DNA from: Branchiostoma floridae
Taxonomy: Eukaryota > Chordata > Leptocardii > Amphioxiformes > Branchiostomatidae
Direction of reading: 5' to 3'
DNA: 64,000 nucleotides
Assembly: GCF_000003815.2 (NCBI RefSeq)
Contig: NC_049989.1
Coordinates: 645,045 to 709,044, forward strand
The notes below the pieces were generated by a model. The model was not told the DNA's origin. It saw only the letters and a program-made list of their open reading frames with translations, and did not search any database. The position numbers and the translations under genes were made by a program. This document shows positions 57,560-64,000 of this stretch, one piece after another. Every line of letters begins with the position of its first letter. The stretch's first letter is position 1.

Positions 57560-58400
57560 TTAATTAACTTAGAAGGAGCACTAAAAATGTTAAAGACGAC
57601 TAACTGTGTCTTACATTTTTATTCAGAAAAACAATTAATTCGACAAAATGGAATGCATATGGCGACAGCACCATATAAGAGGTGAAATTCTACACAGAGT
57701 ACTCAGTAATCATGGAAAAAAGCACTTCCAAAAAGTGTGGCAATAAAAATTATTGCCATGGCGACGGTGAAAATCATAACAATCCGTCGACCCCTTCTTG
57801 AGTTATTCCCTTTCAAAGTCTGACACCAAACCTGTCCTGCAGTTCCAAAACAAGCCGTTAGCTACCACTAACTCACGGCATCAAGAGCTGTCTACCACTT
57901 AAAAGGCATAGCCGCAGCATGTCCAAAACTCGAGATATCAAACCAGGAAGTTCCGCTGCAGTAAAGTAACCGGCCCAAAATCTGATCGTTTCCAGGTCTC
58001 AACAAGGCCTACCCACATTTATATATTCATTTTCATTTCTTCATTTTTATTTATCTATTTTTATTTATTTATTTTTTATTCATTTTTATTTGTTTATTTT
58101 CATTTACTTATTTGTATTTGTGTTCTATTTTTAATTGTATATTTATTTATTTTTATCTAATTTTTATTTGTTTATTTTTATTTGTTTATTTTTATTTATT
58201 TGTTTATTTTTCATTTATTTGTTTGTTTATTTTGTTTGCTACTTTATTTGTTTGTTTATTTATTTGTTTATTTATTTATACCGGGTATCAGTACCATCCA
58301 TCCCGGCGTTCTCAAGTTATGGTGGTCTTCTACAAACACACACACACACATACAACCGCTACCCAAAATATAACGTTCTTGGCGAAGGTAACTATCACAT
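57560..58400 (-). repeat. Inverted copy of the CTTCGCCAAGAACG dispersed repeat
   Basis: Reading the minus strand from 58400: ACCTTCGCCAAGAACG, a GT tract, then ATATCTCGAGTTTTGGACAT, CTGCGGCTATG, GTGGTAGACAGCTCTTGATG and GTCGACGGATTGTTATGATT, the same order as at 30165 and 41790. Its interior includes the T-rich tract 58022-58290. Confidence 0.65.
58022..58290 (+). repeat. (TTTAT/TTTG)n low-complexity tract
   Basis: Repeats of TTTATTTATT and TTTGTTTATT. The long Phe/Leu/Tyr-rich frames across it are artefacts of composition. Confidence 0.9.
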
Positions 58401-58861
58401 CGCTATCCACGAACCTCCACATGTTATACATCATTTAAGCACAAACAATGCTTGTTTCACACATCGGTTTGCATTTTCGAAACAAAGATATCAAGGGTGA
58501 AGAAGGCCACCAAACTTTCCAAGTTTGCACACGTATATCGGCATGTGCCATGCGACTGGAAAGCTAACCCGTGGAGGTAATGGTTCAGTCCAGCATGATG
58601 CAACTACGCACGCGCGGAATCTACATTCCTGACAGTCCTGTGGAAGTTTTGGAATTCTTTGCAAATGGTCCCACACTATACTATTAGGCTCGCCCATCAG
58701 GCGTCGCCAAAAACATCTAGATATCTAGCTCTTAATGTTACAGTATGATTATTATACAATTTAACATTATCATCAGGGCTGTTTTCAGGTCTAGATTTTT
58801 CCTGTTACACTTATTGTGAGCCCATATTTCTAGTTTTCATTGTTAAATCTGTTGTTTTAAG

Positions 58862-58890
58862 CAAGGAGCTTTTATGATAAAAGCTCCTTG
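58862..58890. repeat. Perfect 14-bp hairpin with 1-base loop
   Basis: CAAGGAGCTTTTAT (58862-58875), one G, then the exact complement (58877-58890). It lies in sequence that ends at about 59215 with GCAAATAAAGATCACTGTCA, which looks like the tail of a retroposon. Confidence 0.8.
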
Positions 58891-59282
58891 TTTTAAGCTT
58901 ACAAAAATTTTCATCAATTTCATGTAAATAAAGTTTTTTCCTATCTGTCCCAACAAGAAAATTTCTCTCCCAGGACAGAGGCAAGGGTCCTGGAGACAGC
59001 CTTAATTATTAATATTATCATAACTCTGTGAATTCATATACACTTGTTTCGAGAAGACGAAAGAGACATGTAAATTGTAGAATAGCATAGCATAGCATAA
59101 CATTACATATGTGACTATTTTGTTAACTCCCACTGACACTGTAAAGATTCTTAATAGAAACGTTTTATGTAACTACTGCATTTAGCCCATATGGGCAAGA
59201 ACATGCAAATAAAGATCACTGTCATTGTTATTACTATACTGTACTGTAAACAATTTAACATTGAGTTGGTTATTGCTAGAGT

Positions 59283-59702
59283 ATGTACATTGAAATGCGC
59301 AGCAACAACAAATTACGAACATACAATTTACTTAAGACTACTTACAACGAGGAGAAATACTTAAAAACTGCAAACATTCGACACAGAGCAGCTATAACAA
59401 AACTTCGGATTAGTTCACAAAAACTCCATATTGAAAAGGGCAGACATAGCCACATTCCTCCGGAGCAAAGAATCTGCCAATATTGCAATCTAAATAAGAT
59501 AGAGGATGAGTATCACTTTATTATGGACTGTACTTTATACACCAAGGAAAGAAACATCCTCTTCGATTGGATGCAAGATATGTTTCCCAATTTCCGTTAT
59601 ATAAATAGTAAGGAAAAATTCATATTATTTATGCAAGTAGATCAATCCTGCATTATTGATTACATCTGCCCTTATGTTTACAACTGTAGTCTCTGTAGAT
59701 GA
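59283..59702 (+). mobile_element. LINE ORF2 C-terminal fragment (zinc-knuckle end)
   Basis: 139 residues. The central segment RISSQKLHIEKGRHSHIPPE then RICQYCNLNKIEDEYHFIMD and C has a C-x2-C-x9-H-x4-C zinc-binding pattern (Cys65, Cys68, His78, Cys83), characteristic of the C-terminus of non-LTR retrotransposon reverse transcriptases. After the stop comes a short tail with AATAAAGG and TTCATTCATTG. The element is 5'-truncated: no reverse transcriptase core is present. The ATG is fortuitous. Confidence 0.8.
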
Positions 59703-60155
59703 AATTGTGCCTTATCGCAACAACCTGTACTTAGCTTGTTGGAACATAAATGTACAATAAAGGTCTTTCATTCATTGTAGTACAAAATATACAGCAGCTG
59801 TGTACAAATTTGACTTATGATTGACTTTTAATATCATAACATATACAAGTGACTTCTCCAACCATTGTTTTTACAGCAGAGTTAATCTTTGATTGAATTA
59901 TGTCAAACACGTTTTTTATTTATTGTCATTTCCTTAAGTAGCTAAACTACTTCTGTAAGAACAGATTTCTCCTTGTTATAGGAAGGTTCGGTGTCATTTG
60001 TAGCAGGTGGATCTTGGAACAACTCTCTAACCATACTTTAGCAATTATATTGGGACTGCGTGTGCTTGACTCCATGCACCAGAAATAAAGTGCCTACAGA
60101 CAGGATCTTAATACTTGTGTCAATGATTAAATCTATCTAAGGACCACCACTGGTA
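59703..60155. other. LINE 3' tail and spacer
   Basis: AATAAA-type tail of the LINE fragment to about 59780, then AT-rich DNA without recognised features. Confidence 0.65.
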
Positions 60156-60319
60156 CAGTAGAAGCCGCTTAATTGTACGGCCTATTTGCCTGTGAATTCT
60201 GTGCAATTATCCGGCTGGTGCAATAATGCAAAGTTATCTAGCTGGACCGCACCGGTTTGGGATTTTGGAAATCCGTGCAGTTAACGTTTATCCGTTGTGC
60301 AATTAACTGGCTTCTACTG
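60156..60319. mobile_element. TA-flanked MITE, family 3, copy 2
   Basis: 164 bp with the ends CAGTAGAAGCCGCTTAATTG and CAATTAACTGGCTTCTACTG between TA dinucleotides. Opposite orientation to 39563-39743. Confidence 0.85.
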
Positions 60320-60329
60320 TACCAGTGTT

Positions 60330-60612
60330 TTCCTCACTTCACTCAGGTTAAAATGAGTAGCTTGCTTTGGTTAAGGACATCCCTCGGGACCTCCTGTGTT
60401 TGAGGAGCCATACCTCAAGCACGTTTAGGAACCCACCACCTGAGGTAGTGCCGAATGGCAGCCACTTCAGACCCTTGCAACAGTCTTATTGAGGTCACCT
60501 GAGCTGGAGTTGTCAATGGCAGCCGCTCCAGACACTTGAGATTTAGCCCTGCCTATTGTAAGCTCCTTGCTGTGAAGAGAGATTAGTCTGCCCACTCAAC
60601 CAAAATATGTCT
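60330..60612 (+). mobile_element. SINE body copy, head missing
   Basis: TTCCTCACTTCACTCAGGTT, AGGAACCCACCACC, GAGGTCACCTGAGC and CTATTGTAAGCTCCTTGC follow in the same order as in 26411-26857. The tRNA-like head is absent; the MITE at 60156-60319 ends about 10 bases before it. Confidence 0.72.
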
Positions 60613-60685
60613 GCATTCAGTCACCTTTGTACAAATGTATAGTATATACATCTACTCTGCAAACTTAGCTGAGTCTATAAAACAA

Positions 60686-60881
60686 TCATCTATCCTTGTT
60701 ATCAATTTCCTCCTCGCTAACACTGTTGGTGTTTAACAGTTTTTCCTGCGTGTTCTCATCAGAGGTTTCACTCTCTTCCCCTTGCTCTTCAGATGTAGTT
60801 TGTTTCTCACGGCCGAAGAGTCGGGCCAGCCGAGCACGCAGACCTCCCGAGCCAGCTTTTGTCAAATCTGTATACTGGAAC
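60686..60881 (-). CDS. PIGT: PIGT last exon (cytoplasmic tail)
   Basis: Acceptor ATCTTAG; 196 nt to the TGA at 60686-60688. It encodes [26 protein letters not shown] and an acidic Ser/Glu-rich tail ending EEEIDNKDR. The [13 protein letters not shown] part matches vertebrate GGLAKRLANLIRR. Confidence 0.92.
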
Positions 60882-63800
60882 CTAAGATATCGGGAATAAA
60901 AAAAACATTAACAATGGACCCAGTGTGAGTTGTGAGCCATGCCATTAGTCTGTGGTCTACACAATGAGCTTTCATCTCCTTAGTCTACATGGTTAACTGT
61001 GCCAGGCTCATCTGAACTTGTTTGATTGCATGCAAATGTAAACAAGTGACATACTCTGTGACGTATTTATGGTTTCCGCCACATCAGTTACAACAATATA
61101 ATTGTATACAATGCTGATGACATGGACAGCCCCAGGCAGACAAATATTGACAAACAGGAAAGAAAATGAAGTCCTAATATTACTGTTAGCTTACCAGGAC
61201 AATGTATGTGCAATGCATGTATAATAACACTGGCACTGACCAATGCAATGTGCTAGGAAGCCAGAGTCTACCATCTGTTTAGGGATTCTTATGCCGTAAC
61301 AGCTGTCCTCTACATTAGACAACACATAGCCCTATATCTGCTTGGAGACAATTACCAAACATCCATCCAAACCACATGGCCTGTGTCACAATACCAGGAA
61401 TATAGCCATATAGGGGTGATTCTGAAATTATTACAAAACAGCTAATGCGTGCAGACGACATGCCATACTAGTACTACATACGAATGCGGCAAAGGAAACA
61501 TAGATATACATATGCAAACATTCATCAGACAACAGCTGCTATACTCCATCGTCGGAGGTTCCCCTTTGCCACAGAGTAATTAGCAACACTTCCACTCAAC
61601 ACACTTTCCCAAAATGAAGTCGAGAAGAGATGCCTACCTGCGAGTTGTGAGGTTGTGCAAGGAACCAAACGCAATGGCAATAACAGTACAGGTGAGACAG
61701 ATGACATTATAGGGCATGCTGAAGTCAGGTGTAGGCAGGCTGATCAGCAGTGTCTCTGTGTGCAGACACAGGGGGAACTCTGTAGAGGAGGAGTGGAACA
61801 GTCCAGACTCCAGCCCACTGCCCATGTGGGGTGGCACGGTGAAGTTGTCTGCTTGTCTGAGGAGAGGAATTTTCATGTTAAAAAATGTCTTGCATGGTTC
61901 AGATATATGCTTGCACAATAAGACTGCTTATGTTACAAATTTGAGCATAAAGGTACAAATATACAAAGGATGTTACATGTATATATAACATCCTTGAATA
62001 TATATATTATACATTTCAGTAGGATCAACATTTTCAACTATAAGTATAAGGCACAAGGAAATATCTATTCAAAACTAAGGTCCTACCTCAGTATTGTTGT
62101 GAGTACTGCAGAGCTGATATAAAAGCCATGGTTGGCGTCAGGTGGGTACTCTGTCCACTTAAGGAAGGCTCGTTCAAAGCTGAAGCTGACACGTGTGGTT
62201 GAGTCCGGGGGGAGGGTCAGGACCATCTCCAGAAGATAGGGGGCCTGGCGGTCACGGCCAGGCTTGTACCGGGTCATCAGTGGTTGGATCAGGTTCCCCT
62301 CTGTTGTCTCCACCTAAATTTTCAGCACTACTTTTAATTGGAAACTATTTTTCCCCTAAGGTAAAACTCAGTTGTGAGTACTACAGTAAGATATTGTTCT
62401 TTCTCTGATACAGTGTTTTTTGTTCAAAATTGTTTCCTAGAAGAGAAGTATGAAGTCCAGGAAGATTACTGGCATGCACATCATTAATGGATTTTCTAAT
62501 AAAGTCTCAAAGTTGCTAGACTTGAAGGTAAACAGCCTCTTATTGAGACAAAAAGCTTAACTGAGGTTAGCCCTGTTAACTTCAGTGTGTGGAAGTACAT
62601 GCAGGGAAACTATGGTACATTGTACCATGAATGTGTGAAGGTCGTACATATATTCACCTTTAGCGTGTGGAGGTACATACGGGTGAACCATGGTACCAGC
62701 TCCATGTAGATGACCTGTTGTTCCAGGTACGGATGTCTGTTATACAGGAGACTCATGATGCCACCATGTTCCTGACCATACCTGACATAAACCAGGCACA
62801 AATAAAACAGTCAGCTGTATTACAAGACAACAACTTGTAACATAACTATCTAACATAACTGTCCAGAAACACACACATACTCTCTATCTCTCAAACACTC
62901 ATGCACACACACACACACACACACACACATACAAACACACACACAAACTGTATCTTAAGCATAAAAAGCTAAAAGGTAATAATATCCTTCAGTCTACGTT
63001 TATCTTTTAATCTTTTTTTATACACCCTTTGAAAGTGTGTGCAAATCAATTATTCTACCATCAGTGGAGCTGCCACCATATGAGCTCTTTTCATGCCAGA
63101 CTTTTGGATACAGGGCTGAACATACTAGTACATTTTTGTTTTAGCAAAAGTGGCAACTGTACCTTCCGTCTAGATTGCAAACACCTTGATAAGGCTATTT
63201 TGTTGAGAAAGTGAACATACCCAGTGACAAAACGGTGCACATACAGGAGTGGAGGGGTGAGTTGGTTATACGCCACCTCCCTCTTCCACTTCATGTCCAC
63301 ATTCAGACCATGCTCCTTGTGGAAGGGAAAGGTCCAGAGATCGTACACAGCCAGTTTCCTGCTGTAATCCTGGTAACTGGTCACCTGTAGGCATAACAAT
63401 ATATACAGCTACAGAACAACATTGTCTTTAACATCCATATACTATCTCCTGATAAGGCCATGTTCATTTGATGAGATATTTATTCCATGACATCCTCTGG
63501 GAACCCAAAAACTGTTGCAAGCATGCAAATGAAGTCTGGCCAAAAAAAGTTGCCTTCTTGATGAAATCCCAGTGGTCAGGAGGGTTGAACAAATGCCTAA
63601 CACAGTATAACGGACAATAGATTCTCCATTTTTGTTTTTTCATATATTGACCTTGGAATTGACATTCTATACATTTAATATGTATTTTTTTGCAATCTAG
63701 GCACATAGTTGCTCATTTTGCAGCCGTTTTGTATGATTTACACTATGGTTGAAAACTTTTTTAGAAACGGCCAAAAATTGATGCGCACACGGAAGTCATG

Positions 63801-64000
63801 CATATTATCAAATCAACATGCAGCTCCAAATGGCCAAACTACTGTAACGCAAAATGCATGATAACAAAATGTACAAGAACATCCTGGTCCTCTTCTTACC
63901 TTGAGTTCAGTTGGTTCTGGTTTCAGAGTAAAGCTGCTAGTTTGATTCCCAGTCACATCAACATACACACGGCTGGTGCCAGCCATGGGACAGGGGCCTG
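60686..64000 (-). CDS. PIGT: GPI transamidase component PIG-T (PIGT), C-terminal part
   Basis: PIG-T is a subunit of the ER complex that attaches GPI anchors to proteins. Six exons join in frame (about 343 codons with the stop), matching vertebrate PIGT at [79 protein letters not shown] and [19 protein letters not shown]. The last holds the single C-terminal membrane segment. After it the protein has an acidic tail ([15 protein letters not shown]...) longer than in vertebrates. The 5' exons lie beyond 64000. Confidence 0.94.
60882..61637 (-). other. PIGT intron before the last exon
   Basis: 756 bases. No repeat or coding signal recognised. Confidence 0.75.
61638..61856 (-). CDS. PIGT: PIGT exon with membrane segment
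   Basis: 219 nt, phase 2 at both ends, with acceptor CTCCTCAG and donor GTAGGC. It encodes [20 protein letters not shown], then [17 protein letters not shown] and the transmembrane stretch [20 protein letters not shown]. Confidence 0.95.
62087..62313 (-). CDS. PIGT: PIGT exon (lumenal)
   Basis: 227 nt, phase 0 in and phase 2 out, with acceptor AATTTAG and donor GTAGGA. It encodes [60 protein letters not shown] and ends VLTTIL. Confidence 0.95.
62314..62657 (-). other. PIGT intron
   Basis: 344 bases; nothing recognised. Confidence 0.75.
62658..62781 (-). CDS. PIGT: PIGT exon (lumenal)
   Basis: 124 nt, phase 2 in and phase 0 out, with acceptor TATGTCAG and donor GTGAAT. It encodes [33 protein letters not shown], matching vertebrate LLYNTHPY and VPWYLRLYVHTL. 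Confidence 0.95.
62782..63220 (-). other. PIGT intron with (CA)n tract
   Basis: 439 bases with a long CA microsatellite at about 62902-62945. Confidence 0.8.
62902..62945 (+). repeat. (CA)n microsatellite
   Basis: More than 20 CA dinucleotides with one TA and one AA interruption, in a PIGT intron. Confidence 0.9.
63221..63384 (-). CDS. PIGT: PIGT exon (lumenal)
   Basis: 164 nt, phase 0 in and phase 2 out, with acceptor GCCTACAG and donor GTATGT. It encodes [39 protein letters not shown] and [10 protein letters not shown]. The last matches vertebrate AQRYVSGYG. Confidence 0.94.
63385..63899 (-). other. PIGT intron
   Basis: 515 bases of AT-rich sequence; nothing recognised. Confidence 0.75.
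63900..64000 (-). CDS. PIGT: PIGT exon, 5' end beyond window
   Basis: 101 nt visible; donor GTAAGA. It encodes [20 protein letters not shown] then [12 protein letters not shown], matching the PCPLxxxSRVYVDxT region of the family. The exon continues past the right edge. Confidence 0.9.

Noticed and set aside
58112-58500. Phe/Leu/Tyr-rich membrane-like ORFs
   Set aside because: They translate a TTTAT/TTTG low-complexity tract.

Overview
The window is animal nuclear DNA, most likely from amphioxus (Branchiostoma) or another invertebrate deuterostome. The case rests on intron-rich genes with GT/AG splice sites, replication-dependent histone genes ending in the metazoan 3' stem-loop, animal-type OSBP, MZT2 and PIGT proteins, and dense short DNA transposons. 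The species is an inference; the sequence does not prove it.

Layout. (1) About 1-41,089, minus strand: one large oxysterol-binding protein gene (OSBP). I could join 11 exons in frame (565 codons: PH domain, coiled coil, FFAT motif, start of the sterol/PI4P transfer domain) plus a final partial exon at 1-31. The exon expected between these is not visible and may lie in the N gap at 1779-1998. Introns 1 and 2 are each about 14 kb and are packed with repeats. (2) About 41.4-47.7 kb, plus strand: MZT2 (mitotic-spindle organizing protein 2), divergent from OSBP and probably sharing its promoter; its coding sequence is in two exons. (3) 47.8-56.8 kb: a replication-dependent histone cluster in the order H3(+), H2A(-), H2B(+), H4(+), H1(+), then a nearly identical second H3(+), H2A(-), H2B(+) that stops inside the H4 promoter. 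The second H3 has a 1-base deletion that removes its normal end. Each gene has its stem-loop. TATA, CCAAT, H2B octamer and H1 AC-box promoter motifs are visible. (4) 56.8-60.6 kb: gene-free, with repeat fragments and the 3' end of a LINE. (5) 60,686-64,000, minus strand: the last six exons of PIGT (GPI transamidase subunit); its 5' part lies beyond the window.

The rest is mobile-element debris that can be sorted into families by terminal inverted repeats and target-site duplications: a hAT-type element with a perfect 8-bp duplication, three TA-flanked MITE families, a TTAA-flanked element, a family sharing its ends but carrying different iterated subterminal words, a tRNA-derived SINE family, several minisatellites (19 bp with a 76-bp higher order, 51 bp, 18-19 bp), and a tandem array of about 247-bp units containing octamer dyads. 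I found no wholly new functional system. The most informative oddities are the truncated, almost identical histone duplication with its H3 frameshift and swapped 34/35-base block, the missing OSBP exon, and an unassigned ORF island at 37.4-38.4 kb bounded by 24-bp direct repeats.
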